Below are positions 7,961 through 19,093 of a stretch of DNA of 35,415 bases, in pieces; within the stretch, counting starts at the first letter, position 1; each line of letters opens with the position of its first letter. Source of the stretch: Clostridiales bacterium. Lineage in GTDB: Bacteria > Bacillota_E > Sulfobacillia > Sulfobacillales > JAIMBI01. Under the pieces are notes generated by a model that was not told the DNA's origin, did not search any database, and saw only the letters and a program-made list of their open reading frames with translations. Where the stretch lies: NCBI GenBank assembly GCA_027318915.1, contig DAHVOH010000032.1, positions 1-35,415 on the forward strand, read 5' to 3'. A program made the translations under genes and the position numbers.

Positions 7961-8851
7961 ATGAGCTTTCATTTTGACTTCGTGCGACGATGGAAAATCT
8001 GGTTTGCCTTTTCCGGCACCCTGATTCTCATCGCGCTGCTGTCGCTCACCTTCAGGGGCCTCAACTACGGTATCGACTTTACGGGCGGGACGCAGATGGA
8101 TCTGCGCTTCACCCACAGCGTGACCGACACCCAGCTGCACCGGACTCTGAGCAGCCAAAACCTTGGTCAGAGTGCGGTCGTCTTCGTGGGGACCGGGCAT
8201 AAGGAAGCCCTCATCACCACGCCCACCATCTCGGAAGGGGCCCGGGCGAAGTTGTTGGCCGCGATTGCCCGACAAGTGTCTCCCTTCAAGGCCATCTCCA
8301 CCAGTCGGGTCTCGTCGGTCATCGGCCAGCAGACGGAGCGCACGGCGCTGTTGGCCGTTCTGCTGGCAACCGTGGGCATCATCCTGTATATCGCTATTCG
8401 CTTCGAGTTTCGCTTCGCTATCTCGGCCATCATTGCGCTCATCCATGACGTGGTTATCACCGTGGGCCTCATCGCGCTGATCCACCTGAGCCTCTCGGAA
8501 TACTTCGTCATGGCGGTGCTGACCATCTTCGGGTACTCCGTCAACGACACCATCATCATCTTTGACCGCATCCGAGAAAACCTGCAGCGGCAAAAGCGCA
8601 ACGAGCCATTGGAAGATCTGGTGAACCGGAGCCTGAACCAAGTGTTGGTGCGGTCGATCAACACCTCCAGCACCGTCCTTCTGGCCCTGGCGGCGATCTT
8701 GATCTTTGGCGGCGCCTCCATCAAGGACTTTGCCTCCACCATGCTGCTGGGCGTCTTCTTCGGCACCTACTCCTCCATCTTCATCGCCAGCCCCATTTGG
8801 CTGCTGTGGCGAAAGCGGCAGCCGGGTCCGATGCGACGGCGGGCCGCCTAG
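7961..8851 (+). CDS. secF: SecF, protein translocase accessory subunit
   Basis: Partner of SecD, 296 aa. One membrane helix follows the short basic N-terminus, then YGIDFTGGTQMDLRF (the conserved G-D-F-x-G-G motif), a small extracytoplasmic domain, and five membrane helices. TIFGYSVNDTIIIFDRIREN and the RSINTS segment are the SecF counterparts of the SecD channel motifs. ATG 7961 lies 11 bases after the secD stop, with GAGGGG ahead of it. No U-rich terminator follows; a GC hairpin near 8867-8880 lacks a T run. Confidence 0.96.
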   Translation: MSFHFDFVRRWKIWFAFSGTLILIALLSLTFRGLNYGIDFTGGTQMDLRFTHSVTDTQLHRTLSSQNLGQSAVVFVGTGHKEALITTPTISEGARAKLLAAIARQVSPFKAISTSRVSSVIGQQTERTALLAVLLATVGIILYIAIRFEFRFAISAIIALIHDVVITVGLIALIHLSLSEYFVMAVLTIFGYSVNDTIIIFDRIRENLQRQKRNEPLEDLVNRSLNQVLVRSINTSSTVLLALAAILIFGGASIKDFASTMLLGVFFGTYSSIFIASPIWLLWRKRQPGPMRRRAA

Positions 8852-9232
8852 GCGCGCTCGAAGATTGCCCCGGGGCGTTTCGCCCGCATCCGCCGCGTAG
8901 CCGAGGACGATACTATGCGGCAGGGTCCCACCGGTCTCGGCCAGCCTGCTCATCCGGAGGCGCCCCGATGCGGGAGGTGGCGCATGGTGCTGGGTGAGAC
9001 GTTCGATGCCGCCCGCCCTCAACGAACAGTTCCGCCAACAGGGTCTGGCGCGCGTCCGTCGACGAAGACGCCCGTGGCCCTACGCGTTCCGGCGGCCGCT
9101 GCGCAGAGCCGTCGATCGGGGGACCTGGCGGCGTCCCGTCGTCGGGCCGGGATTCTCGGAGGGCGCCTGCGCCCAGACCCGCATGAGCACAGCGGTGCCC
9201 GGCATGACGTGTCGGCCCGGGAGTGAGTCGCG
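8852..9232. other. Gap between secF and the membrane protein, no confident gene
   Basis: Two overlapping open frames were examined. One could start at ATG 8984 behind GGGAGG and ends at 9226, just before the next gene (80 aa), but its third codon positions are not enriched in G/C as in the real genes. The other (ATG 9006) has good GC3 but overlaps the next gene by about 90 bases and is mostly arginine and proline. Neither shows a recognisable domain. The region may be a decayed gene. Confidence 0.4.
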
Positions 9233-9652
9233 ATGGGTTCCATCTGGTGGGTTCTGGCCGTCTTCGCGGTGGCGGCCATGGTGGTCGCCCGCGGCCCGTG
9301 GCTCGGTCTCACCGGCGCGGCTTTAGTCCAGCAGCGGCACGCGCCGTGGACGGCGGCGACGGTCGGCTGGCTGGCTCTGCTGGTCATGTTGGACGGGGCA
9401 GCCTGGGTGCTGGAGGTCCGGGCGCCCACGGCGCCGCCGTGGGGCAGGACGGTGGCAGCCGCCGGGGCGGTGGCCGCCCTGGCGGCCGGCGTGGGAGCGT
9501 GGTTGGGAACGGCGCTGGCGGTGCTGGGTCTGGGATTTGGCGAGGTGCGAGCCTTTGAGCGAGCCTGGCGGCGGCTCGTCCGCCTGGTCGAAGTGCGCAG
9601 CGCCAAGGTGGTGCTGGGGTTGCTGGTGCTGCTCCTCCCCTGGCCCCGGTGA
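9233..9652 (+). CDS. Small integral membrane protein, function unknown
   Basis: Encodes 139 aa with about four hydrophobic segments: an N-terminal helix (about 3-20), two in the middle (about 43-60 and 75-100), and a short C-terminal one ending in LVLLLPWPR. A basic amphipathic stretch (ERAWRRLVRLVEVR) lies before the last helix and should face the cytosol. I do not recognise the family. GC3 is high, as in neighbouring genes, and it sits between secDF and recJ, where B. subtilis also has small membrane protein genes. Confidence 0.65.
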   Translation: MGSIWWVLAVFAVAAMVVARGPWLGLTGAALVQQRHAPWTAATVGWLALLVMLDGAAWVLEVRAPTAPPWGRTVAAAGAVAALAAGVGAWLGTALAVLGLGFGEVRAFERAWRRLVRLVEVRSAKVVLGLLVLLLPWPR

Positions 9653-9688
9653 TGCGCGCGGGCAGGCCATGAGATAGACTCTTAGGCG

Positions 9689-11959
9689 GTGACCGTGCAA
9701 GGCAGGTTGTCCGCCGCCGGTCCCCAAGAGGGGGATCGCCAACTGAAACCGGATGACGCGACCGTCATGGCCTTGGCGGCAGCGCTGAACATAGAACCGC
9801 TCGGTGCCCGCGTGCTCGTCGAGCGAGGGGTGTCGACCAAAGCCGGCTGGAGGCTCTGGGCGGAGGAGGCGGCGCCTCTCTCGGATCCGGAAAGGCTCCC
9901 CGACCTGCCAAAGGCGTGTGACATCCTTCGTCGGAGCACCCGCCAGGGGGGCCTGATTCGCGTGTTCGGCGACTACGACGCCGACGGGGTCACGGCGACG
10001 GCGCTGTTGGTGCGCGCGCTCGGGGCGTTGGGCGCCCGGGTCGACTGGCAGGTGCCCAATCGCTTTGACGAGGGCTACGGACTGAGTACAGACGCCGTCC
10101 GCCTGGCGGCCCGGGACCGGGTGGATGTCCTGGTCACCGTGGATTGCGGGTCCAGCTCCCCGGAGGCGGCCGAGGCGGCCGCCCGGGCGGGCGTCACCCT
10201 CATTATCACGGACCATCACCGTCTTCCGGCGGTGTGGCCCGAAGCGGCATGCCTGGTCACGCCCGAGCGCTTGGCGGTCAAACCGACTCTGTCCGGCGCG
10301 GGCGTGGCGCTGCAGTTGGCGCGTGCACTGTTGGAGGATGCTGTACCGGCCGCCTGCTGGGCGCTGGCGGCGGTCGGATCGGTGGCGGACGTCATGCCGA
10401 TGGTCGGGGATACCCGCGCCATTGTGCGCAGAGGGCTGAGTGCCTTGAATGCCGGAGCCTGTGCCGGCTTGAGCGCCTTGGCCGAAGTGGCCGGTCGAGA
10501 CCCGGGTCATCTCACGGCAGAGGATGTCAGCTTCGCCCTGGCGCCCCGACTGAATGCCGCCGGACGTATGGGCAGTCCCGAACCCGCCGTGGCGCTGGGA
10601 CTGGCCGAGGCCCGGGCCGAGGCCGTCCACGCGGCGGGCGAATTGGAAAACGCCAATCGCATGCGCCGGGCGGAAGGGGAGAAGGTGACCCGCGCCGTGC
10701 TCGCCCAGCTGGAGGCCGATGCCGCGACGGACGACGGCGCGTTTTTGGTAGCGGCGGGCGAAGCGTGGCACGAGGGCGTGATAGGAATCGCGGCGGCGCG
10801 GGCCAGTGAGCTGTTGGACCGCCCGGTGGCCGTGATTGCGCTCCACGGCGATCAGGGCAAGGGGTCGGTCCGCGCCGGCGGGCGGGGCGACGTACTGGGC
10901 GCCCTGCGCGCCCACGAGGGACGATTCTTGCGGTTGGGGGGTCACTTCGGCGCGGCCGGCTTCACCATCTTGCGGACCGAGGTGGATGGCTTGGCGGCCA
11001 GGCTCTCGTCGACATGGGAGCAGTACCGGACGGATGAGCCGGCGCAGGTGGAGCCGCTGCCGGCGGCGCCGGCGGATCTTACCCCCGCCCTGGGCCGATT
11101 CCTCGATACGCTGGAACCCTATGGGATGGGGTGGCCGCGCCCCCTGTTTCGGGTCGTGGGTGAAGTGGAGTCGGTGACGCCCATGGGATCGGCCGGTCAG
11201 CATGCGCGCATTCGCCTGACGGGCTGCCCGCTGGAGGGCGTGCGTTTTGGGCTGGGTTCCGTGGCCGCCGGCCTGTCGTCTCGCCGGTTGGCGGGCGTGG
11301 TGCAGGTGCGGCCGCATTGGTGGCGGGGACGGCAGCGTTACCAGGTATACTGGGAGCGGATCGAGACGCCACCGCCCTTCGCGGGACCGTTGCATCTCCA
11401 CCCGTGGTACGTGAACGAGCCGCCCAGCCAGGGGGGCGGCGTCGTGGCGGGGTGCGGGCGCTTGCGCCTGAACCGCGTGCGGAACCGGTTGGGCGAGGGT
11501 TGGACGATCTGTGATTGGGAACGCGCGGACGAGCCGCGGCCGGGACGCCGGCCCTGGCGGCGGGCCTACGTCATCGATCCACCGCCGCACCGGCCCGCCT
11601 TGGAAGCGTTGGTGGCCGGACTGGCCGCGGAGGGGTGCGTCTATTGGGCGCCCGAAGCGTTGGACGCTCAACGTGCCCAGCGGCAATGGGAGCGGCGGGT
11701 GCCGGACCGAGAGCGGTTGCTGCGTTTGTGGCGCGCGCGTCGAGCGGGGCACTCTCCCCTGGTGCCGGGCCGAAGGATTCTATCCGAACTGGGCGTGGCG
11801 GACAAGCCTGCCTCGGGGGCCAGGCGGTCGCTTGCGGAGAGCGTCTCCTACCGCACCGCCTGGCGCGAGCGCGACATGGGCGAGCAGGATTGGGAACGGG
11901 GCGGGCCTTGGCGCTGGCGTGAGGAGGCAAGTGAGCATGGAGTGGCGGAGCAGAGTTAG
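9689..11959 (+). CDS. recJ: RecJ, single-strand-specific 5'-3' exonuclease
   Basis: RecJ degrades single-stranded DNA 5' to 3' in recombination and mismatch repair. At 756 aa it is close to the long Bacillus form. The DHH phosphoesterase core is complete: DYDADG at residues 95-100, VDCG at 151-154, DHH at 175-177, an SVADVMP segment, and the DHHA1 motif GGHFGAAG. An OB-like domain and a C-terminal region of about 200 aa follow, the latter resembling the degenerate extension of Bacillota RecJ. The start is uncertain: GTG 9689 and GTG 9695 are both possible and neither has a strong Shine-Dalgarno site. The 3' end overlaps apt. Confidence 0.93.
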   Translation: MTVQGRLSAAGPQEGDRQLKPDDATVMALAAALNIEPLGARVLVERGVSTKAGWRLWAEEAAPLSDPERLPDLPKACDILRRSTRQGGLIRVFGDYDADGVTATALLVRALGALGARVDWQVPNRFDEGYGLSTDAVRLAARDRVDVLVTVDCGSSSPEAAEAAARAGVTLIITDHHRLPAVWPEAACLVTPERLAVKPTLSGAGVALQLARALLEDAVPAACWALAAVGSVADVMPMVGDTRAIVRRGLSALNAGACAGLSALAEVAGRDPGHLTAEDVSFALAPRLNAAGRMGSPEPAVALGLAEARAEAVHAAGELENANRMRRAEGEKVTRAVLAQLEADAATDDGAFLVAAGEAWHEGVIGIAAARASELLDRPVAVIALHGDQGKGSVRAGGRGDVLGALRAHEGRFLRLGGHFGAAGFTILRTEVDGLAARLSSTWEQYRTDEPAQVEPLPAAPADLTPALGRFLDTLEPYGMGWPRPLFRVVGEVESVTPMGSAGQHARIRLTGCPLEGVRFGLGSVAAGLSSRRLAGVVQVRPHWWRGRQRYQVYWERIETPPPFAGPLHLHPWYVNEPPSQGGGVVAGCGRLRLNRVRNRLGEGWTICDWERADEPRPGRRPWRRAYVIDPPPHRPALEALVAGLAAEGCVYWAPEALDAQRAQRQWERRVPDRERLLRLWRARRAGHSPLVPGRRILSELGVADKPASGARRSLAESVSYRTAWRERDMGEQDWERGGPWRWREEASEHGVAEQS

Positions 11960-12449
11960 GACCATTCCCGATTTTCCCACCCCCGGTGTCTTGTTCCGGG
12001 ATGTGCTTCCCGTCTTCGCGGATGCTGACGCCCTGCAGGCGCTCATGGCGGAGTTGACGCCCCGGGCCATGACCTTGGCGCCGGATGTCATCGTGGCGCC
12101 GGAGGCGCGGGGGTTTTTGGTGGGCGCGCCCTTGGCGGACCGACTGCATCGGGGTCTCTTGGCGGTGCGCAAGCCGGGCAAACTGCCCGGACCCCTGGTG
12201 AGTCAGGATTATGCCTTAGAATATGGAATAAGCCGGCTCGAGGCATCGGCGGCCGTGGACTTGGCCGGACGGCGTGCGTTGGTGGTGGACGACGTCCTGG
12301 CGACGGGGGGTACGGTCGAGGCGGCGGCGGGATTGGTGCGCCGGCTCGGCGGCGAGCTGGCGGGATTTCTCTTTTTGATGGAGCTGCAGGCGCTCGGAGG
12401 GCGCGACCGGCTGCGGATGGCGCCGGTGGACGCTCTGTGGACGGTGTAG
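11937..12449 (+). CDS. apt: Adenine phosphoribosyltransferase
   Basis: Makes AMP from adenine and PRPP for purine salvage. It has 170 aa, normal for the family. The N-terminal IPDFPTPGVLFRDVLP hood motif, EARGF (57-60 region), and the PRPP-binding loop VVDDVLATGGT at residues 116-126 are all present. ATG 11937 is preceded by GAGGAGG and lies inside the end of recJ (about 20 bases of overlap), so the two are translationally coupled. The recJ-apt-relA order matches Bacillus. Confidence 0.95.
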   Translation: MEWRSRVRTIPDFPTPGVLFRDVLPVFADADALQALMAELTPRAMTLAPDVIVAPEARGFLVGAPLADRLHRGLLAVRKPGKLPGPLVSQDYALEYGISRLEASAAVDLAGRRALVVDDVLATGGTVEAAAGLVRRLGGELAGFLFLMELQALGGRDRLRMAPVDALWTV

Positions 12450-12472
12450 CGCGCGAGGAAGGAGGGGCGGCT

Positions 12473-14617
12473 ATGGCGGCGACGCCGGGGACATTGCAGG
12501 ACGTCTTGGGTTTTGAGCCCACGGCCGCCGACGCCGAGCGCATTGGGCGGGCTTTGGACTTGGCCCGTGAGGCCCACGAAGGCCAGTCGCGGGCATCGGG
12601 CGATCCCTACATCGCCCATCCGGTGGCGGTCGCCCGCATTTTGGCGGAGCTCAACATGGACACGGACACCATTGTGGCGGCCCTGCTGCATGATGTGGTG
12701 GAGGATACGCCGGTGCCTCTCTCCCGGATCCAGGAGGAGTTTGGCGCCGAGGTGGCCGCTCTGGTCGACGGCGTGACCAAGCTGTCGCGGCTGGAGTTCC
12801 GCACGCGCGAAGAGGAGCAGGTGGAGAACCTGCGCAAGATGTTCCTGGCCATGGCCAAGGACATCCGCGTCATCATCATCAAGCTGGCCGATCGGTTGCA
12901 CAACATGCGGACCCTGAAGCATCTGGAGCATGAGCGGGTCCAGCGGATTGCCTTGGAGACCCGGGAAATTTACGCGCCGTTGGCCAACCGGCTGGGGATT
13001 TTCCGAATCAAATGGGAACTGGAGGATTTGGCGTTTCAGTTCCTGGAAACCGAAGCCTTCCAGGAGATGCGGGAGAAAGTGGCGAAGCGCCGCCAGGAGC
13101 GGGAGGCCGAGGTGGAGGAAGCCATGGCGCTCCTCCGAGCGCGCTTGGCCGGGCAGGGCATCGAGGCGGAGGTGTCGGGGCGCGCCAAGCACCTCTACAG
13201 CATTTACCAGAAGATGCGCCAGCAGCACAAAACCTTTGAGGAAATTTACGACTTGGTGGCCATCCGGGTGTTGGTGGACAGCGTGCGCGACTGCTACGCG
13301 GCCCTGGGCCTGGTGCACGAAATGTGGAAGCCGCTGCCGGGGCGCTTCAAGGATTATGTGGCGATGCCCAAGTCCAACCTTTATCAGAGCCTGCACACGA
13401 CGGTCGTGGGCCCGGGCGGCGAGCCGTTCGAAGTGCAGATTCGCACATTCGAGATGCATCACACGGCCGAGTACGGCATTGCGGCGCATTGGCGCTACAA
13501 GGAAGGTACGCGGCCCGATCGCGATTTTGAGCAAAAACTGTCCTGGCTGCGCCAACTCCTGGAGTGGCAGCGCGATATGCGGGACGCGACCGAATTCATG
13601 GAGACGCTGAGAGTCGATCTGTTCGCCGACGAGGTGTTTGTCTTCACGCCCCGCGGCGATGTGATCGAGCTGCCGGCCGGAGCGACGCCGGTGGACTTCG
13701 CGTATCGGATTCACACCGACATCGGGCATCACTGCGTGGGAGCCCGGGTCAACGGGCGCATCGTGCCCCTCGCCACCTCCCTGGAGAACGGGGACATTGT
13801 GGAGGTGCTGGTCAACCGACAGTCGCCGGGACCGTCGCCGGATTGGCTCGGTTTCGTGCGCACGTCGCAGGCCAAGACCCGAATCCGCCAGTGGCAGCGC
13901 CGCGAGCGGCGGCAGGAGCATTTGGCCCGGGGCCGCGATCTGTTGGAGCGCGAGCTGCGTCGCCAGGGCCTCAAGGTCAGCGACGAGCGGTTGAGCGACG
14001 TGGCCAGACGGCTTGGTCATGCCACGTTGGACGACCTGGCGGTGGCGGTCAGTGAAGGCTCCCAGCCGCTGGCGACACTGGTGGGACGGCTGCGCGACGA
14101 GGGGCGGCCGGAGCCGAGTCCGACACCGGCGGCGGTGTCGGCGCGACCCCGCCGCGAGGCGCCCACGGCGCCGGTGCTGGTGCGGGGACAGGGCCAAATG
14201 CTGATTCGCTTCGGCCGCTGTTGCCAGCCGGTGCCCGGCGACCCCATTATCGGGTACCTGACCCGGGGGCGGGGCGTCTCGGTGCATCGGCTTGACTGTC
14301 CCAACTTGGCGGCGCTGGCGGCCGATCCCGAACCGCGGATGGTGGAGGTGGCGTGGGACAAGGAAGCCCCGGAGACGGCGCGGGCGGTGGAACTCACGGT
14401 TCGAGCCTGGGACCGCCCCGGCCTGCTGGCGGATGTGGCCACCGTCGCGGCCCACACCAACATCCTGAGTGCCGCGGCGCGCGGATACCGCGACCGCACG
14501 GCGACGGTGACGCTTAAGCTGGAGGTGCAGAACCTGGATCAGTTGACCCGCATTATCGACCGCATTGCGGCTCTGCCCTACGTGTTGGAAGTGCATCGGG
14601 TGAGCCGCGAACGCTGA
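12473..14617 (+). CDS. relA: Bifunctional (p)ppGpp synthetase/hydrolase RelA/SpoT
   Basis: Makes and degrades (p)ppGpp in the stringent response; 714 aa, the full long-RSH length. The HD hydrolase domain is intact (His49, and His73-Asp74 in LLHDVVEDT). The synthetase domain includes YDLVAIRV (259-266) and RFKDYVAMPKSN (291-302); RxKD rather than ExDD marks a bifunctional enzyme. A TGS domain spans about 387-448, followed by the helical and zinc-finger region (RFGRCCQPVPGD) and a C-terminal ACT domain (about 640-714). GGAGGGG lies before ATG 12473. The stop overlaps the dtd start as TGATG. Confidence 0.97.
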   Translation: MAATPGTLQDVLGFEPTAADAERIGRALDLAREAHEGQSRASGDPYIAHPVAVARILAELNMDTDTIVAALLHDVVEDTPVPLSRIQEEFGAEVAALVDGVTKLSRLEFRTREEEQVENLRKMFLAMAKDIRVIIIKLADRLHNMRTLKHLEHERVQRIALETREIYAPLANRLGIFRIKWELEDLAFQFLETEAFQEMREKVAKRRQEREAEVEEAMALLRARLAGQGIEAEVSGRAKHLYSIYQKMRQQHKTFEEIYDLVAIRVLVDSVRDCYAALGLVHEMWKPLPGRFKDYVAMPKSNLYQSLHTTVVGPGGEPFEVQIRTFEMHHTAEYGIAAHWRYKEGTRPDRDFEQKLSWLRQLLEWQRDMRDATEFMETLRVDLFADEVFVFTPRGDVIELPAGATPVDFAYRIHTDIGHHCVGARVNGRIVPLATSLENGDIVEVLVNRQSPGPSPDWLGFVRTSQAKTRIRQWQRRERRQEHLARGRDLLERELRRQGLKVSDERLSDVARRLGHATLDDLAVAVSEGSQPLATLVGRLRDEGRPEPSPTPAAVSARPRREAPTAPVLVRGQGQMLIRFGRCCQPVPGDPIIGYLTRGRGVSVHRLDCPNLAALAADPEPRMVEVAWDKEAPETARAVELTVRAWDRPGLLADVATVAAHTNILSAAARGYRDRTATVTLKLEVQNLDQLTRIIDRIAALPYVLEVHRVSRER

Positions 14618-15072
14618 TGCGCGTCTTACTGCAGCGGGTGCGGGAAGCCCGCGTGGTCGTGGGGGACTGTGTGGTGGGCGCCATTGGCGAGGGCCTGTTG
14701 GCGCTGGTGGGGATTGGCGTCGACGACACGCCCGAGGATGCCGACCGGATGGCGCTCAAGGTTGTGGGGTTGCGGGTGTTTGACGACCCTGGGGGCCGTC
14801 TGAATCAAGACGTGCGGGCGGCTGGGGGTGGCATTTTGTCGGTGTCCCAGTTTACGCTGTATGCCGACGCGGCCAAGGGCCGCCGCCCCAGTTTCGCAGG
14901 GGCGGCCCCGTCGGGACAGGCAGAGCCGCTCTGGCAGCGCTTCAACACGGGTCTGCGAGCGGCCGGCGTTGAAGTGGCCACGGGCGTGTTTGGGGCGGAG
15001 ATGTTGGTGCATTTGGTCAACTGGGGGCCGGTGACTCTACTTTTGGAGAGCGGGCGGAAAGGCGGGCGATGA
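14617..15072 (+). CDS. dtd: D-aminoacyl-tRNA deacylase
   Basis: Removes D-amino acids, and mischarged glycine, from tRNAs. It has 151 aa, the standard length. Diagnostic motifs are SVSQFTLYAD (Ser77-Gln78-Phe79-Thr80) and the cross-subunit NWGPVT motif, where Gly-Pro-Val-Thr (137-140) holds the cis-proline that rejects L-amino acids. It starts one base inside the relA stop and its own stop overlaps hisS as ATGA, so relA-dtd-hisS-aspS are read as one coupled string. Confidence 0.96.
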   Translation: MRVLLQRVREARVVVGDCVVGAIGEGLLALVGIGVDDTPEDADRMALKVVGLRVFDDPGGRLNQDVRAAGGGILSVSQFTLYADAAKGRRPSFAGAAPSGQAEPLWQRFNTGLRAAGVEVATGVFGAEMLVHLVNWGPVTLLLESGRKGGR

Positions 15073-16348
15073 TGGAGGACAAGTGGCGGCGGCCGCGGGG
15101 CACGATGGATGTGGTGCCGCCGGACAGCCGACGCGTCGAGCGCTTGCGGCGCCTCGCCGCGGAGACGGCGCAACGTTACGGCTACGAGGAAATTCAGACG
15201 CCCGTATTTGAACAGACGGCCGTGTTTGTGGAAGGGGTGGGCGAGGCCACCGACGTGGTGCAGCATGAGCGCTACACCTTTGTCGATGCGGGCGGCGTCT
15301 CGCTGACTCTGCGCCCGGAGGGCACGGCGGCCGTCGCGCGCGCCTATGTCGAGCATGGCATGCAGGCGTGGCCCCAGCCCGTGCGGCTCTTCTACTGGCA
15401 GCCCATGTTCCGGCATGAGCGACCGCAGCAGGGTCGCTATCGCCAGCACACCCAGTATGGCGTCGAGCTGTTCGGCAGCGCTGAACCCACGGCGGATGTG
15501 GAGGTCATCCTGGTGGCGGTGCGGATCTTGCAGCGGGTAGCCAAGAAGCCGGTGGTGCACCTCAACTCGATGGGATGCCCCGAATGCCGGCCCGCGTATC
15601 GGGCCGCGCTGGTGGCCTACTACGGAGCACGGCGCGATCAACTGTGCGCGGACTGCCAGGCGCGTCTGGAGCAGAATCCGTTGCGGCTCTTGGACTGCAA
15701 GCGCGACGTGGGGCTAAAAGAGGGAGCCCCCGACATCGCGGACTTCTGGTGTGAGGCCTGCCGCGCACATCACGAACGGGTGACGGCGCTGCTGGCCTCG
15801 CTGTCGGTTCCGGCCGAACGCGATCGTGCGTTAGTGCGCGGCTTGGACTACTACTTTCGGACCGTGTTTGAGGTGCATGACCCGGCTTTGGGTGCCCAGA
15901 GCACGCTGGTGGGCGGGGGCCGGTACGACGGTCTCGTGGCCCGGTATGGGGGCGGTCCCGTCCCCGGTGTCGGATTTGCGGGCGGGGTGGAACGGCTCGT
16001 GATGGTGGCGGGCGATGCGCTCCGGGTATCGGAGCCGCCGCGGGTGTTCGTGGCGCAGGTGGGAGCCGGCATGGACGCGTTCTTGGCGGCGGAGGCGCTC
16101 CGGGAGCGAGGACTGGCTGCGGACGCCGACGTGCTGGGGCGGAGCCTGAAAGCCCAGATGAAAGAGGCGGCGCGGCGCGCCCGCTGGGTCGTGTTGGCGG
16201 GAGGAAAGGAATGGGAGTCAGGCCTGGCACCCATCAGACACATGGATGACGGTCGCACGGACATGGTGCCGCGCGACGAACTCGCCGTCACGCTGCTTCG
16301 GTATGCGGAGGCGGAGACCAAGCAACCGGGTGAAGGGACGAAGGACCA

Positions 16349-16352
<4 letters not shown>
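15069..16352 (+). CDS. hisS: Histidyl-tRNA synthetase
   Basis: A class II synthetase that charges tRNA-His; 427 aa. The N-terminus RRPRGTMDVVPPD is typical. Motif 2 spans LFYWQPMFRHERPQQGRYRQ, the histidine-binding segment LVRGLDYYFRTVFE follows, and motif 3 is GVGFAGGVERL. A C-terminal anticodon-binding domain covers about the last 95 residues. A cysteine-bearing insertion (MGCPECR, LCADCQ, WCEAC) sits mid-protein and may bind zinc. The start is the ATG of an ATGA overlap with dtd; the aspS start overlaps its stop as GTGA. Confidence 0.97.
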
Positions 16353-18091
<1,739 letters not shown>

Positions 18092-18108
18092 CGCCGGATG
18101 CCGGGCTC

Positions 18109-18441
18109 TCAGCGCAGCGCGTTGGGGACAAAGAGGTCGACCAGTCCGATGACGAAGGCGGCGATGAGGGCGCCGAGGATGCTCACGTGCATCGTAGGCA
18201 CGATAAACTGCGCCGCCCAGATGACGGCCGCGGAGACCAGAAAGCCGACGATTCCCCGTCCGTACGGTGAGATGCCGCGCCCAAACAAGGCTTCGATGAT
18301 CGAGCCCATGACGGCGATGACTAACGCCGCCAGAAGGGCATAGCCGAAACTCAGGTGCGAGAATCCGGGAACCACATAGCCCAGCAGCATTAAGACCAAA
18401 GCGGCCACCAGAAAGCGGATAATCATGCCCACCCAGGTCAA
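18109..18441 (-). CDS. Phage holin family 4-type membrane protein (YvlD-like)
   Basis: A very hydrophobic 110-aa protein with four membrane segments, matching the layout of the YvlD/phage_holin_4_2 family: a short N-terminus then FLVAALVLMLLGYVVPGF, a second helix pair around GYALLAALVIAVMGSIIEALF, and GRGIVGFLVSAAVIW before the last helix. Despite the name, chromosomal members are not lysis proteins and their role is unclear. The start is TTG 18441, about 10 bases after GAGAGGAG on the reverse strand; ATG 18426 is an alternative. It is convergent with aspS and divergent from the next gene. Confidence 0.75.
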   Translation of the reverse strand: MTWVGMIIRFLVAALVLMLLGYVVPGFSHLSFGYALLAALVIAVMGSIIEALFGRGISPYGRGIVGFLVSAAVIWAAQFIVPTMHVSILGALIAAFVIGLVDLFVPNALR

Positions 18442-18579
18442 GGGACTTCAACTCCTCTCGTCGCGATAGTGTGTGAAAGCCGTTCGGCATTATGCGGCGT
18501 GCATAGCGGCGCGGCGAGGAGGCAGTCTAGACGGGGGCGGCTATGCCGCGTCCAGTCCAGCAAGGAGGTGGTCGGCGAC

Positions 18580-18840
18580 ATGGCTCAGGATGGGGTGCCT
18601 CGCTCGTTCGAGGAGTTGAAGCAGCGCGCCAGCGAGAAGGCTCGTCGCGGTGACCCCAACGTGGAAGATGACATCATCGCCATGGGCGATGCCATGCTCC
18701 AGAACGGGGTTGAACCCAAGAGCCCTCAGGACCGCGTCGCCAAACGCTTGTGGCAGGTCAGCCAGCCGCATGAGAAGCGCATGTTGGCGGGGGTGGTCGC
18801 CCGGATGGCGAAGGATGACGCGGGGGCCGAGATCACCTGA
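18580..18840 (+). CDS. DUF3243-like small cytosolic protein
   Basis: An 86-aa acidic and basic mixed protein without membrane segments. The pattern MGDAMLQNGVEPKSPQDRVAKRLWQ followed by EKRMLAGVVARMAK resembles the DUF3243 (YmfJ) family of Bacillota in length and in its conserved L-W and VEPK positions. The function of that family is unknown. AAGGAGG at 18562-18568 sets the start at ATG 18580; a longer frame reaching back to 18469 has no ribosome site. The 6S RNA promoter begins about 30 bases after the stop. Confidence 0.65.
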   Translation: MAQDGVPRSFEELKQRASEKARRGDPNVEDDIIAMGDAMLQNGVEPKSPQDRVAKRLWQVSQPHEKRMLAGVVARMAKDDAGAEIT

Positions 18841-18869
18841 TTTCTGGCGGAGCCGGGAGGCGGTGCCAT

Positions 18870-18898
18870 TTGCTATGTGCCCGCCCCCTGGCTATAAT
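18870..18898 (+). promoter_or_regulatory. Sigma-A-type promoter of 6S RNA
   Basis: TTGCTA (18870-18875), a 17-base spacer and a perfect TATAAT (18893-18898). The predicted start is near 18905, exactly where the closing stem of the RNA begins. Confidence 0.85.
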
Positions 18899-18904
18899 CG
18901 GGAT

Positions 18905-19090
18905 GCATCCCTCGGATGCCCGTGAGGCCATTCGATAGGTTTTGAGCCAACACCAAGACCTAGGGAGCCTGATCCTTGGCAAGTGGCCGACATGCCCCCA
19001 TCGTCGGGGATCTCGAAAGCTTGCGGGAGGCACCCACCTGCTTTCGAGCAGGTTCAAAACGTCGGAGACTCACGGCATCCTTGGGAGAGG
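18905..19090 (+). ncRNA. ssrS: 6S RNA
   Basis: A transcript of about 186 nt that would bind the housekeeping RNA polymerase holoenzyme and regulate transcription by mimicking an open promoter. The two ends form a long closing stem: CCCTCGGATGCCCGTGAG (18909-18926) pairs with CTCACGGCATCCTTGGGAG (19069-19087) with few bulges. Inside it, GTTTTGAGCC (18939-18948) pairs with GGTTCAAAAC (19051-19060), enclosing the central bulge and an imperfect inner hairpin that includes CGGGGATCTCG. Promoter and terminator flank it precisely. The aspS-rarA interval is also where B. subtilis keeps 6S-1 (bsrA). Assignment rests on structure and synteny, not on a database match. Confidence 0.88.
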
Positions 19091-19093
19091 TTC

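Noticed and set aside
8867..8880. GC hairpin after secF as an intrinsic terminator
   Set aside because: The stem is short and no T-rich tail follows.
9323..11752. An 809-codon open frame on the reverse strand
   Set aside because: It is antisense to recJ, which has a full set of DHH motifs; the reverse translation is rich in His, Arg, Gln and Pro with no domain. It is a by-product of high GC3.
12209..14596. A 795-codon open frame on the reverse strand
   Set aside because: Antisense to relA and apt, with no motif and a composition typical of a shadow frame.
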